Source: Lota lota (taxonomy: Eukaryota; Chordata; Actinopteri; Gadiformes; Lotidae). Taken from it: a DNA stretch of 64,000 bases. The position numbers and the translations under genes are program-made. Positions 14,400 to 30,459 of this stretch are shown piece after piece. The notes beneath the pieces are model-generated. The model saw nothing but the letters and a program-made list of their open reading frames with translations. It was not told where the DNA came from and did no database searches. Within the stretch, counting starts at the first letter, position 1. Every line of letters starts with the position of its first letter. The stretch covers positions 4,570,001 to 4,634,000 of the forward strand of contig JACYXH010000175.1 in the NCBI GenBank assembly GCA_026745465.1, read 5' to 3'.

Positions 14400-15312
14400 G
14401 CTATAGTGATGGAGTGGCTTCCCTCTGTCACGGGCAGCGCAGAGTTGACGCTTCCTTTACATGGCAGCTGCAAGGGTCCACTGATGTATCAGAGTCGGCA
14501 GAAGCATTGATAAGGACCAGGGTTAATCATTGCATGGGGAAGCCAGAGGAGAGAGGGGCCGCCTGGGGAGACGTAGGCAAGGAGAGTGGGTGTGGTCACC
14601 GCATGACACCTGGAGCTTTACTGTTAAGGAATAATGGTTGGGAGATGTGTCTGACCGCTAGTCTGGTGGTCCGGTCTGGACAGCGATACACAATCAAATA
14701 GATGTGTGTGTGCGTGCGTGTGTGTGTGTGTGTGAGAGAGAGTGAGAGAGAGCGAGAGATATAGCAGAAAAGAAGAGAAAAAGAGCAAGGGAGAGAAATG
14801 AGTATAGAGAAGGTAAGAGAGTGAAAGGGAGAGGTAGAGAGAGAAGGGGATAGGGGTAAGTGTGGGTTGTGGGGTGTGAATGTGACCAGCAATGTAATAC
14901 CCTCCAATGGACAGACTTCCGAAATGTGTGCAATGTGAAGCCGGATCTGCACTGTGTCTACTCAGCAGTACCCATTCACTCCCATGAGCTGGGGAGTTAA
15001 TAATTCAAAAGAGAGAGGGGGTAACGGCTGTGTGTATGAGTGACAGAGAGAGAGAGAGAGAGACAGAGAGAGAGAGAGTAAAAGTAAGAAAATTATTTGA
15101 GTGACTGTCAGGGACACCATGGCCAAACAGCAAAACACTTCAAAGAATAAAATGAAACATTTCCCAGCAAAGGCATGTTTTTATCCCTGATGCCAAAAAG
15201 TACCACCTCTTGTCCAAATTGGATCATTTCTAGTTGAAATATGTATTTTCTCACACTCCACCACCCCCCTCCACCCTCACTTTCACAGCTTTACCGCGTC
15301 TCTCTTGTGCTG

Positions 15313-15656
15313 TCCTCCTCCACCCATCTTCCTCTCCTCCTCCACCTATCTTCCTCCTCCACCCGTCTTCCTCTCCTCCACCCATCATCCTCTCCTACGC
15401 CCATCTTCCTCTCCTCCTCCACCCGTCTTCCTCTCCTCCTCCACCCATATTCCTCTCCTCCTCCACCTGTCTTCCTTTCCTCCTCCACCCATATTCCTCT
15501 CCTCCTCCACCTGTCTTCTTCTCCTCCTCCACCCATCTTCCTCTCCTCCTCCACCCGTCTTCCTCTCCTCCTCCACTCGTCTTCCTCTCCTCCACCCATC
15601 ATCCTCTCCTCCGCCCATCTTCCTCTCCTCCTCCACCCGTCTTCCTCTCCTCCTCC
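15313..15656. repeat. Pyrimidine-rich minisatellite (about 22-bp unit)
   Basis: About 15 copies of a unit like CCTCTCCTCCTCCACCCGTCTT with A/G and spacing variation. It leads into (CA)n tracts up to 15870. It is open in several frames only because of its composition and is not a gene. Confidence 0.9.
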
Positions 15657-15696
15657 AAACACACACACACACTCACACAAATGCACGCATAAATGC

Positions 15697-15759
<63 letters not shown>

Positions 15760-16130
15760 CTCTCTCTCACACACACACACACACATACACACACACACAA
15801 ACACACACACACACACACACACACTATTTCTCTCTCACACACACACACACACACACACCCAAACACACGTGTATACTTGAAGGAATGTCAGTTACGCCAG
15901 CAGGAAGGATAGGGGGCAATGGGAATACAAAGAGGTCCATCTCTTCAGAGGAGAAGGAAAAACAGGGCAATAAAGCGTCACGTCAGGCCAAGAATCTGCT
16001 GATGGCACACATACATATACACAAGTTCAGAGAGACAAAGAACAATCTGTCATACCGATAGAGCCATCACTCCTTCTTTTCATCCCGTTTTTTTTGTCCA
16101 GAGGCATCCCCCTTTCACCTCTCCTCTGGT

Positions 16131-16152
16131 CCCCCCCCCCCCCCCCCCCCCC
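16131..16152. repeat. Poly(C) tract, 22 bp
   Basis: A run of 22 C. A shorter C run lies at 16561-16577. Confidence 0.85.
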
Positions 16153-16702
16153 ACCACCCCCCACCTCACCCCTCCTCCTCAGCCCAGGGCAGCCAGGGGA
16201 ACTGTTAATGTTTAGCTGGGCACTGACGGCTTCAGTGACAGCACTCGTCTGTCTAGGAAGACGAGATGAGACAGGGAGACGGCCCATCAAAGACCGCCAC
16301 TCACAGGGAGAAGGAGGGAGAGCCGTGGAAGAAAAACAAGTATATCTTTAAAGGAGAGAGATAAAGGCTAGGGGTACAGGAATAAAAAAAATACTAAATA
16401 AGTCTTTCCTTTGAAAACGAAATGTTACATCACTGAGGTGGGCTGTGAACTGCTGCTGTTGACGTCCATGCTGTTTTTTTTTCTCTTCCATGCATCCTCA
16501 TCTCTCCATGCTTCCTTGTCCATCCGCCTACACATTCTCAAGCCCCCCCATCCCTCAGCCGCCCCCCCCCCCCCCCCACCCCAACCCCCCGCATCCCTCA
16601 GCCCCCCCACCCTACCCCATGCTCGTCAGCAGTTTGATTCAGTACCTGCAGGTTGGTTACTCATTGAGCTGGAGTGGGGAGGGGTGTGTGTGTTGGGACG
16701 AT

Positions 16703-16739
16703 GGGGGGGGGGGGGGGGGGGGGGGGGGGCGCTGAGGTG
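16703..16739. repeat. Poly(G) tract, 37 bp
   Basis: The longest G run in the window, about 130 bp downstream of C runs on the same strand (16561-16577), so the region could fold into a G:C hairpin. Confidence 0.85.
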
Positions 16740-17251
16740 TATGGATGGCTGTCTAGGCAGGCAGGACTGAAGGTACTGCTGGAGCCTGGGCTGGTGGGCC
16801 GGCGGCTGGGTGAGTGACAGATTTGCCTGCGTCGTCCATTCCCTGCTGTAAAGGGAGAGAGAGACACACACACGCACAGTGGCCAACAATGCACAGGAAG
16901 TGGAGGGAGGTAAATGGCGCTGCATGTGAATGGCACACTGCAGGGGCGGTTAATAATTGGGGAGTTGGACAATTAATAGTAGAGGCCAGCTTTTGGAGAA
17001 GTATTTTCGTCAGTCGACTGTCATAGCGGTGTTGGCTGAGACAACAGCACTTCGTCCATCAGACGTGGGCGGCACTTGACATCCCCAATTAACAACATTA
17101 GAAAAGGGTTCAATTTGATTATTTTTCTCTATATATATTTGATCTGTGACTTTGACGCCGGTCCGAGTTGACGCTGGACCTCTACGTTTGAAGTAGATCA
17201 CCTGTAGATCTCCGGCAGAGGAGCTCCTTGAATCTCTGCTCTCTGCATGCA

Positions 17252-17284
<33 letters not shown>

Positions 17285-18448
17285 TGCACGTTCGTGTGCG
17301 TGTGTTTGCACGTGAGCCAATATCTTCATAAATGTCTATGGCACACGGTAAATGGGAAGCATTTTCTCCTCCCCGCACGGGGGTCAGCGGAGAAGGTGCT
17401 CTGACGGCTGTGACAAGTTAAGTAGAGGGAGCGGGAACCATTGTCTTCCAAATCAGCTGTCACAAGGGTTTCTGCTGTCAGCAGTTTGACTCACTACCTG
17501 CCTGGTTAATCATCGAGCCGCTCCGATCTGATCCGAGCTGTTGGAGGTTTTACAGCCCACCGTCACGGAGCACCCCCCTCCCCATCACCATCACCATCAT
17601 CATCATCACCACCATCGTCACAACAGGACACAACATGTGATTGACAGATCAGCAAACTCTGGCACTTTCTAAAGAAAGATGTCGGGGGAGGTGGGTTTGT
17701 AAGGTGGTAGTGATTGAAAGTGAAGGAACAGAAAAGAGTGGCGAAGATGATGAGTGTTTGTGTGAGGGGAGGACGGGGAGGGGCGTGGTGGAGAAATGGA
17801 GGGAAATATCGATGTTGGGACAACCGGGCAACAAACTGGTTTGTCAGCGTTTATTAAGCCTCTGGGTGCAATGGTTGGTGGGCATACATGGAATAGGTTG
17901 GCATTGAAAGACATCTCATAAGAACAGACGCATGTGTGAGAACGCCACTATGCCCTCATCTGTTATAATAGTAGCAGTTGGGGTGTATAACCAGAACAGG
18001 CAGAAACAAGTGTCTTATTGGAGGGAAATAGGCTTTCCCTTGGGCGAGTGTTAGATGTTAAACAAGAGAGAAAGGTGGGGAGAAGAGGAGGCTCTGTCTC
18101 ACACATTACGGGGATTCTCTTTGAAAGTGAAATTGCCTCCCCTGTTGGACATTAAAGCTGTTGCATCCCTCCCTTGTTCCTCCTCCCCGTCTTCCTCTCT
18201 CACATAGTTTTCCTCTCCTCCCTGATTCTCCTTCACTGGGCCATTGAGCTACGATTTCAAATGGAAAAATTAATGTGGGAAATAATAGCCTTGGGCCGAC
18301 ACCTCTTCCACACACAAACACAGCCCCTTCACACACACACACACACACACTCACGTTTGCATGCACACATGCACGTACCACACACACACGCACACATGCA
18401 CACATGCATAAACACACACACACACATAAACATTCACATACATACATG

Positions 18449-18480
<32 letters not shown>

Positions 18481-18826
18481 TTCACATACATGCATACAAA
18501 TTCAAATGCACGACTCCAGGGATTTTACCCCCCCTTTTCATTTACACCTTAGAGGGCCTAGCTTTCAAATATTAGTACAGTGGCTGCGGAAAATTCAAAT
18601 AAATATATAAATGGGCAGGAAATGATTAGCAATTCCCTTGACAGATGAATCAATGTGTTTGATATTCATTTACACTTCCAGGGGAATAGTTCTGCAGCTG
18701 CAGTGATTTTGAAGAGTTTTGGGCTTTTCATTTGGTTATGACATGATGCTGCTAGCCACTGTTTAGACACTGAATTTGTCCTTGCATCTCAGTTTTTTTT
18801 TTTTAAACTTATTAGTCGACTACAGA

Positions 18827-18978
<152 letters not shown>

Positions 18979-19305
18979 ACAAACAGACAGACAGAGAGAG
19001 AGACTGAGACAGAGACAGATAGAGATAGAGAGAGAGTAAATACCTAACTGGGATTTTTTTTAATTCAACAAAGTTACTTTTTCTGTCTGTCGTAGTATTA
19101 TACTGTATTTTACCAAGTGCAGTCATAATGCCAGTGTGTTTCAGATATTGAGGGGGACAAAACTAGCACATATCCATATGTGCACACACACGCATGCACA
19201 ATGCAAAACATTGTTAAGTTAACATGAGCCGATACAGTACCATATTAGTTGCAGGCATTATTAAATCAAAGTTAAGACACATTGCTCTTGGGCTAGGAAC
19301 ACCAG

Positions 19306-19308
<3 letters not shown>

Positions 19309-19392
<84 letters not shown>

Positions 19393-19400
19393 TGTGTGTG
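19309..19400. repeat. (TG)n microsatellite
   Basis: About 80 bp of pure (TG)n with one late interruption. Confidence 0.95.
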
Positions 19401-20941
19401 ACTGGAGTAGGGGGTTGGTTGTTAAGAGTTTAAAAGCGGAAGAGAAGTCTGTGTAGAATCAGTATTGATGTCGGGGAAGCCCGGTGGCACTTTGTCTTCA
19501 AACATTTGAGACGACCAGCCTGGTGAGCCCCAGCGCCCGCGTAGCAGGATTCCCGCTCTTCCTGTTTCTCCTGACTTTGAGGAATTTTATGGTGAACAAA
19601 CTCCCAATGCGCCGCTATCCCACGCCACACCTAATCACAGATACCTGCCTCAGCAAAACTAGAAAGAGAGCGGTAGAAGAAATGGAGATAAATACTCAGG
19701 CACTGATATATGGAAATACCTTCTACCTCTAGTTGCTCTCTCCTTTATGTAACATGGAGAATATTGAAATGAAGTCGCTTGTAATGAAGTTGAAGAACCG
19801 TCTTGTTTTGAGGGTAAGGCAATGGAACCACTGTGTGTGGACTGGTGACCCATCAGAGTGGCCTTACACTGCCTCTGACCCACAGCGACGTAGGCTTGTT
19901 CCACCCCCAACTGGGCCCCACCTCCAGTTCAAAATGTAAACTCCTACCCTTTAGTTGAACTGACAGTTAGTTTGGAGCTGTTAAAAAAATAATGAATGGC
20001 AATAACCTGAAATTAGCACACAAAAAAATAAAAATAAAAACACAGGCCACACTTAGAGTAAATATGATTCTACAATCCTGAAATCAACCACCCCCAAATA
20101 ATTTAAATAAGGAGCAGCTGGGTGCATGTTTATAAATGCAACATTTAAATTACACTTGGTTTCATCCAAATGAAGGCTGAACGCATGTCACGAGTGACCA
20201 AGCGACATCCTTGTGGGACACGTTGACGTCCGCATGCCTCCTGCTGTACGCCTGTGGGTTCCTGCACCGTTAATTGCAGCTTATATACAGCCTGCAGACT
20301 CCACACAGCATATCTCGCTCGCATCAAAGAAACCACTAACACTGAACTTTATGACATTTTTATTAAATATCTTCATTCGCTCCCACCCCCTTTCATTCTT
20401 CCTATCGCTAATACCCACCTATTATTATTATTTTTTAACTCTGCCACCAAACAGACAAGAAAGACTTATTGCCGCCATGTTTTTTAGCTGCACTTCCTTC
20501 CTGCCCAGGAGCACTGGCTGTATCTCGTTATCTCAGCGAACTCGTCTCCTCCCTCTGCCAGGAGCAACAAGAGGGTAGGGGAGGATGAAGTTAGGCGGCA
20601 AACAGTGCCATAACTCAACTAATTACTGATTTTGAAACAGGAAAAAAAGAAACTGCGAGATGGGAGGGTTTCCCCTCTCCCTGTGGAAAATGTACACGGA
20701 AACACAAGGTTTCATCATAAACTTCGGAATATAATACAAATGCACAAACACGGGGAAAGCTCAACCAGTGTCCATATAATGCTGTTTCCTGACCCATTTC
20801 AACGGTTGAATTCGTTCTAATCGATCTATATTTGAGCATCAGCACCACAAGTGACAGTCTGTACTTACACCGTTGCTTCTCCTTAATGCTTCACTTCTCT
20901 GTGTCCATCCATCAGCATTGCCCAGCACCACCACTACCCCA

Positions 20942-21065
<124 letters not shown>

Positions 21066-22565
21066 GAGGCATAAATTAGCTTGATTGCTGGAGCGGGTTT
21101 GTTTTAAATAATTGAAGAACTTTAATTTATCTGGATTTAGTAACAGCCAGGATGACAAGGAAGAATAAGATACATCAGAATTTGTGTGTGGCACAAAGAG
21201 CAGTGTAAAAAAAAAAAGGCATTCCGGTTGTTAGCCAGTGCTACTTCTCTTTTGGGTGTGGATTGTGTTATTAATCTTTATGAGACACAACTGCAGTTAT
21301 GAACAGTGGACAAGATAAAATATGACTTTGGACATTAACATAGCCATCAATACATACGAAAGGATAACCTTGTGGCTATGTGTGAATTCACACATCAGAG
21401 CAGAAATAACACAAACAATTCATTTTTTTAAATTTGAGAAACCAAAATGGGTGGAAATTATAAATCTTTACATTTAGGCCATTGACCGTTGCTTTTTGGA
21501 CTGCTATTGTTAAAACTAAAAAATATGTATTGCTGTGTGCTCAGATACAGATTAAAATGTATTAGTTAAAAACAATTACAACAAATACATTGTTTGACTT
21601 TTTCTTTTCTAGGCAGTAATATCAAAAATGCTTTGAACGCCACAGTTAAATGACAGTTGATGTAAAAGGTGCATCAGAAATGGTCAACAAAATGCTTTTA
21701 ATTACAATAAAGAAATATACAATATAGATGTTACAAACTGCCTTACATATTTGCAGTTATATCAAAAGGCTATGCCAACTGTCCAATTTCAGGATAATGT
21801 CTTGAATGCAAAGGATAAATTGCAAAGCAAATGTATTTAGCCAAGATGATGACTATGAACAGACTATTAAAAGGAAGCACATTTAGAGAATTAAGTGTTA
21901 TTATGCGCTGGGTGATAGCCTGGGATTGGTCAGTGGCTTTCACAGCTGATGAGCGAATGATGGAACTCTACTGCCCCCTTATGGCCACTAAGATGCATTT
22001 TTGTGGCCACAACGATATGAACCTAAATCACTGGCCTTAATAACAAGTATGCACAAATGTATATAATTTGATTAGCTAAGATGGTGACCAAAAAGGGAAA
22101 TTGCAGGATGGGTATGAGTTTGTTAAGAAGCACAAAACATACAGGAAAATGAAGAACAGTTAAAAAAGAAAAGAAACAGCAATTTTAATGCTTTGAGATA
22201 TTATCTACACTTTCTAGCAGACCAAGGGATGCATGAAAAAACAAGAAATATCACATACAATATGAACATACAAACATGAACATAAAAGACAGGTGGTGTC
22301 CATTTGATTAGACAAATTCCAACTGCAGCAACTCACACTTTGAAGAGTTAAACATGCTCTTAAATAGCATTTTCACCTACTGGGTGAGGTTGGTATTCTG
22401 GTCGCAAACTACTAGCCACCTAGTGGTAAAACCCTCTAGTACACTTCAAGTCATGACTACGGTAGGACTTTGATGCATTGTTTTTGTGTGATTATTTGAC
22501 AGTGCAAACAAAATTAACAATTTAAATATGACTGATATAATCCACAATCTATTGAGAATTTAGGC

Positions 22566-22571
22566 TTTATT
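22566..22571 (-). promoter_or_regulatory. rnf114: Candidate poly(A) signal for rnf114 (AATAAA)
   Basis: AATAAA on the minus strand, about 295 bp past the rnf114 stop codon. Position and orientation fit a 3' UTR end. No other evidence is available. Confidence 0.35.
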
Positions 22572-22864
22572 AGGGGAGACAGGGTGTTGACACGTGCAAC
22601 ACGACATGGCTCCTAAATTAGAAAGCACATTGTGCTTTTTTTCCATTTTTATATTGCCCCGTTTAATTTTAGATTAACAATAAATCTCTAGAGTCACTGT
22701 AAGGATGTACATTCCTCATGAAGCCAATTGCCCATTTAGTTTTACCCACCAGTCAATGAATGAACTTGAAGACAATGTAGTACTGCCTTCTGTCTTCAAA
22801 AAACATCACACCACCTTCTGTAATTTACCCTGCCCCTACACCACCGAGTGGACTGTTCTTTACT

Positions 22865-25322
<2,458 letters not shown>

Positions 25323-25363
25323 TTCTTTTCTTCGCTGTGAAATCCCCCCCGATCGGTACACTC

Positions 25364-25371
25364 TGACGTCA
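25364..25371. promoter_or_regulatory. CRE palindrome TGACGTCA upstream of rnf114
   Basis: A perfect 8-bp cAMP-response element lies 42 bp upstream of the rnf114 start codon, within its likely 5' UTR or core promoter. CREB/ATF binding is established for this motif. Its use here is inferred from position only. Confidence 0.5.
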
Positions 25372-25624
25372 CTGTTTTTCTGGCAGTGTCGTGGGACCCA
25401 TGAGGGTGGAGTTGGTCTTAAGAAACACATTAAAAAACTTTCCCATATTTCACAATGATGTAGCATTTTAGAAATAACCTATGTTCCTGTTAATTTTTTT
25501 ATATAAGCGCAGTTTATACATTATTAGTAAGCAATGGTTTGTCAGAATTGTTTACGCAATAGGTTTCTGATATGTGTGCATATAAAGGCTACATCAACAT
25601 ATCCCAAGATGCCAAATAAAGATC

Positions 25625-25853
25625 CCTTCCCAGTTATTCTATTATATTATTCTAGTCTAATATATTATTCTATTATATTTAATTATTCTAAAATATTATA
25701 TTATTCAATTTTATTTTATTCTATTATAATTATATATTTTATATTATTATATTCTATAATATTATATTATTATACTATATTATTATGTTATGTTATTATA
25801 TTATATATTATTTTTATATAATATAATATTATTTTATATTATATTATTCTGGA
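25625..25853. repeat. AT-only low-complexity block between rnf114 and spata2
   Basis: About 230 bp made almost only of A and T (ATTATATTATTCTATT-like units). It separates the rnf114 CRE region from the spata2 E-box/NRF1 cluster. Confidence 0.9.
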
Positions 25854-25864
25854 GCCGTACTATG

Positions 25865-25870
25865 CACGTG
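25865..25870. promoter_or_regulatory. E-box CACGTG in the spata2 upstream region
   Basis: A canonical USF/MYC-type E-box, followed within a few bases by CACATGAC and then by an NRF1-like palindrome. The cluster looks like the spata2 core promoter. Function is inferred. Confidence 0.4.
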
Positions 25871-25903
25871 GACCACATGACGCTGAAGAGCTGTCAGACT
25901 TGT

Positions 25904-25913
25904 GCGCATGCGC
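25904..25913. promoter_or_regulatory. NRF1-type palindrome GCGCATGCGC, probable spata2 core promoter
   Basis: A perfect NRF1 consensus palindrome, typical of CpG-type housekeeping promoters. It sits about 65 bp before a good splice donor (CTAAAG|GTAAGG, donor at 25978), so transcription probably starts between them, giving a short untranslated first exon. Confidence 0.5.
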
Positions 25914-26182
25914 GATGCAACGATGGGAATTTCCTTTAGCGAAGGAGTATCTAGCTTATAGCTAGCATTACCTAAAGGTAAGGCTGTCATAGTTCTAATT
26001 GCGTTTTTGTGATTATTACACCAAACTGCACACCAGGGACATGGGACAGGGAAACGGGTCTGGTGTATTGTGTGCTCATAAAGGCTGGATGCGATAGATG
26101 TGTACGTGTAGATCAAGTTGGTTGCTAACCTAAACGGTTGCTAACTAGCAGCACCGAAATGGGCGTTTACGGTCTAAGCAGT

Positions 26183-26209
26183 GGGGGGGGGGGGGGGGGG
26201 GGGGGGGGG
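26183..26209. repeat. Poly(G) tract in the spata2 5' intron
   Basis: A run of 27 G about 200 bp downstream of the putative spata2 first-exon donor. G-quadruplex formation near a promoter is possible. Confidence 0.85.
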
Positions 26210-26764
26210 AGAATTACTGTACGTTTGTTGATTGTAACCCTGGACTTCACCAACATTATCCGTCGTAACATCTGGTCGTTTAAATCCAACGCTGGTGCTG
26301 GCGCAGGTAGCTGGCGCAGGTAGATCATGTACATAGTGCAGGTGTGTGAGCTAGCACGGAGTCTAACCAGTCTAACGTTAACCATCTAACCAGCCTTCCA
26401 GTAGATCATGATATACTGATCTATATCATGTCTGCCCATTAGCGCTAGCAGGAACATTTCAATTAATGTGTAAGCGTTGACATTTTCCTAAACTGCGCAT
26501 TGTCAGGAATACATTCTGTGTAGTAATTTGCCTGGCATTGGCGAACATGCTCGTTTCTTATGTGTGTGCAGACAGCTTTGCTCAGCGTCTCTCTATGGTG
26601 CCGGTGTGTAGCAGTGTAGGCTGTATTGCTTTTAATGTATAGCGCTAGGAATGACCACTGATGAATAGCTATGCATTGATTAATTCCTTAAATGGGTGTA
26701 AATCGGTAGCAAATGTGTTAATATCATTAAGAGGACGAATGATACTTTTGTTCTTCAATTACAG

Positions 26765-27231
26765 CTTGGACTCAACATGGCTTAGAAAACGCTTCATATT
26801 TTACCTTTCCCTGTGTGCTGAGTAACCTTGGATGAACTACGTTTGAAGAAACTGGTCAAATCGACAGTCAATGTGTACCTGCAGCTTTGGAGTAACAGTG
26901 CAACGCTTTCTCCTCTGTTTGACTTAATTGTGCATGACGTTGCCCAGCAAGGCTGAAAGATAAGTGCAAGCCAGAGAACAACCCAGAGATGCCCATAAGT
27001 CCCCTCAGGCAGCAGCCTAGTTACCACAATTAAACTGTTCTAAAGAAGATGATATGCTACTGATTAAGATAGAGCTCCACCTTCCCCTCCCAGAAGACAT
27101 AAACGTGAGATTGTGTGGCAATATGTGGTTTATGATGTTTCTTAAGCCTGGACGTGGTACCTGGGTTAGGGCATGCTAAAGGAGCTTTCTGAACAAAGGT
27201 GCCACAGCTGACTAACGGTCTGCTGCCGATA
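26765..27231 (+). other. spata2: Probable spata2 5' UTR (second exon, non-coding part)
   Basis: A good acceptor (pyrimidine-rich tract ending TTACAG at 26764) opens this stretch, which runs without a needed splice into the coding start at 27232. It pairs naturally with the donor at 25978, giving an intron of about 790 bp. A minimal upstream ORF (ATG GCT TAG, 26777-26785) lies close to the acceptor and could dampen translation. The exon model is inferred from splice signals only. Confidence 0.4.
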
Positions 27232-29557
27232 ATGGATGCCAAGTTAAAAGAAGACCTGTTCCGGAGGTATGTGGCGGCACTGGAGAGGCGCCTGGAGGAG
27301 GGGGCCGGGGGCGGACCCCCACCAGAGGGCGGGAAAGGCAGACACAAGGACAGTGAGGCCCTCCTCTCCACAGCCACAGCTCTGCTCGGGGCCTACCAGC
27401 CTGACCCGGGACAGCGTTTCCGAATGGTGCGCTTCTATGAGGTGGTGGAGAATTCTCTCCGCTGCCAAAGAGGGGGCATCAAGGGCCTGGAGAGGGCCTT
27501 TCACACCCTAGAAACCATCTGCACAAACCTTCTGCTCTTCCCCTGGAAAAAGGAGTTCAGGTCTATAAAGGTGGGCTTTGTAATACTTTTAATTTATTTT
27601 ATTCTTGGGTAGTCATTTTTATTTCCATATTTTGGAAAACGGCCAATAGTGTCCTGTATTATGTTTCCAATACAATTTTACTTCCAGTTTCAGTGTTTGA
27701 GATGTTGGTTACAAGGTGTAGGTCATGTGGGGGAAGTAAAATGAAGCACGTAGGTTTTTTATATAGCTAAATATTTAGGGGGAGGGCATGATTTGTTCAT
27801 TGGGCTTTTCAAAGAACAGGCCGAGAAGAAAAGGTCCCAAGAACTGGCTTTTCCATTGGGAAGTACTGATAACACCTCCATGCTGTAAAGGTTCAGATAA
27901 TGTATCTACAACGACAAGCATGTTCTCCGATGCATTCAAATGAAGTGGCCGTACATTCACTATTACTGAAACAATTGCAGAGGTAACACAGCGTGATTCA
28001 CCTTAGTTACTTCACCATCATTTTGATGATTCATTGCTCCCACACTTATCCTTATAAATGCATCCAGTTTAATTCAGGTCCATAGTAATCCACAGTCAAA
28101 ACAAATTTATTACATTAGCCAAGTCAAAACAAAAATAGTTAAGGCGTATAATTGTTTCTTGGAGGTTTCATTTATCTAGTGACTTTTCATTTTTTGCATT
28201 TCAGACCTTCACTGGCCCATACGTGTACCAGCTGCAGTCCGCCATCTCTGACACAGAGCTTCGATCCATCATGCGTACCATCGGCTACTCCCGTGACCAC
28301 GAGTCTCAGTTTCATCTGCGGGAGCACCCGGGCGGCTCAAACCACCTCCGGCAGCTGGCGTTCGAACTCTTCCTGGCCCAGGCGGAGTGCCGTCTTCTCG
28401 GCGAGGTGGTCTCCCTGGCCCGCGGCTCTGCCTCAGAGCTGGAGGCCCTAGAGCTCCGCATGGGGTGCCATGACGACGCCGCGGGCTGTGCCGAGGCGCT
28501 GCGTAGGCGGGACAGCCTCGGGTCGGATATGGCTCGGCTGTCGGTGCGGCCCATGGACATAGAGAGGGGCCACCCCCACCACCTGAGGAGAGGTAGCCGT
28601 CCGTCCAAGTCCGTAGACGTCACTGACGGGGCCGGCCACTGGCACGCGGCGGCGGCCAACAAGCCCATCCTCAAGGCCTCCCTGAGTCTGAGGAAGGAGC
28701 CGCTGTTTGTGGACACGGAGGAGGACGCGAAGGACGAGATCCTGAGACCCTGTGCCTCGGCATCCCTCTTCTCCGTGGCGGCTCCGCCCTCATACAGCCC
28801 TGTAGCCGATTTCTTTCCCATTCAATCGCCGCCTCCTCCCGAGTCCTACTCCTCCTACCACCTGTCCTCCCTGGATGAGATCGACCTGTACACAGAGCGG
28901 GGCATGGCCGGGATCGGGGGCCGGCAGACCCCCTCTCGACCTCCGTCTCGAGAGCCCAGGGAGGCCAGGGACGGGTGGCTGCTAAAGTCCCACGGCAGTG
29001 TCAAGTGTCAAGGCTGCGGCCTGGCCTGTTCCAGCGTGGCCTCCTGCCAGAGGTGCGACGTGATCCTGTGTTCCGCCTGCCACGACGTGGACCCCTCCCC
29101 TTGCTGCGGCCTGCAGGACTACCACCCCAAATCCCCACGGCCCCTCGACGGATACATCCCCGTGAAGGAGAAGCTGTCCGTCTACTCCAACACTCACTCC
29201 CACTCCCACCTCCACCCGCACCCCCTCACCTTGACCCACTCGCACACGCACCCTCACCCCCAGATGCTGGAGAAGCCGCTCATGTCTACCAAGCTGTTTC
29301 CAAGCAAGTCTGTTGCCATGGCAGCAGTGGTTGGCGGCAATGGCGAGCGTGCGAGCGTAGGGGGATCCCGGTGTGGGTTCTGTAATAAGCCCGGCGCGTC
29401 GCACACCTGCGTGAACTGCTCCAAGGTTTCGTGTGACTCGTGTATGGGCCTGTATGCAAAGGATGTATGTACGCGGAAAAATCCCCAGCACAACTTTGTG
29501 CCCAACCATCAGCTCAACTTCAAAACTGGCACTATATCCCACCTGGTTTACCGTTGA
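27232..29557 (+). CDS. spata2: SPATA2 adaptor protein (CYLD-LUBAC bridge), two coding exons
   Basis: Exons are 27232-27570 and 28205-29557, joined in phase 0 (AAG|gtgggc, tttcag|ACC), giving 563 aa; human SPATA2 has 520. The start has A at -3 and G at +4 and opens MDAKLKEDLFRRYV, matching human MDTKFKDDLFRKYV. The N-terminal part (about 1-240) is the PUB-like domain, with the conserved FYEVVE and FPWKKEFRSIK blocks. ASLSLRKEP and KDEILRP match the human linker. DEIDLYTE (about 337-344) corresponds to the PUB-interacting motif through which SPATA2 binds HOIP. Cysteine pairs at about 381-415 and 503-535 form the C-terminal zinc-binding region, and the end NHQLNFKTGTISHLVYR matches human. The known family role is to recruit CYLD to LUBAC at TNF receptor complexes and so regulate NF-kB and necroptosis. 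A histidine-rich stretch at about 443-466 looks lineage-specific. The paralogue spata2l is less likely, given the C-terminal match and the rnf114 neighbour. Confidence 0.94.
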
Positions 29558-30063
29558 GCCCAGGACTCTGTATGCAACACTCCTCTCTCCACCTACCGCC
29601 CACTGCTCACTCTCCCTGACCTCAAATGTATAGTCCAGTGCTAGCGCTTTAGCAGCCTGCACTCCTACTAACCGACCACTCCAATTTCTCTCCCTTTACC
29701 TCCACTTCCTTTCTCGGTCTCTCTTTACCTTGAACTAGTGCGTTTTGGCCTGCACATGCCGCAGAGCTCCATATCATCAGCTCATGTCTCTGCCTTGTTT
29801 GAGGTCAGGCCTTTTGACCATTTCTAACCCCTCCTCCCCTCTTCCTTTTAAACCCTGCTGCCCGCTCTTCAGTAGTCATGTGATTTTGTAGCGCTTCCCA
29901 CTCCGGAAATAGTTATGTCCTTCACAAAGGGAAAGTTGAACAAAAGAGAGCTTGATTTATTCTTGTTTAAAGTTAAGTCTATCCAAATGAACATGAAAAA
30001 AATAACTTTGCCTAACTTCTCAGATAAGGCATAATATCACTCTCTCTATATAAATATATATAA

Positions 30064-30199
<136 letters not shown>

Positions 30200-30459
30200 C
30201 TGCTCATGTATATCTGAGAATCTCTGTGTGAGTGAGGTTGCGTGCATAGAGAAGAACCTTTTTTAACTTGAAAAGAAAATCTAAACAAAACAGGAGTACA
30301 CTGGAAGTCAATGGTATATATTTTTTATTCTCTAGAACAATGTGTGACTGTTACATGGGCATGAGATCTGGCTTTAAGCTTTCATGTCTTTGGGACTGGC
30401 GTGAATACACTTGGATGGGCCCAGTGTGAGACTATTCATATGCCATATATCGGCATGTA

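Noticed and set aside
15241-15912. A 223-codon frame with SSPPPPVFL repeats
   Set aside because: It spans the pyrimidine minisatellite and (CA)n. Several frames are open at once, as expected from composition.
19484-19732. An 82-codon plus frame in non-repeat sequence
   Set aside because: Plausible composition, but no recognisable motif and no conserved splice context; left as unexplained non-coding.
28312-29662. Long frames antisense to spata2 exon 2 or in its other frame
   Set aside because: Shadows of the GC-rich spata2 coding exon.
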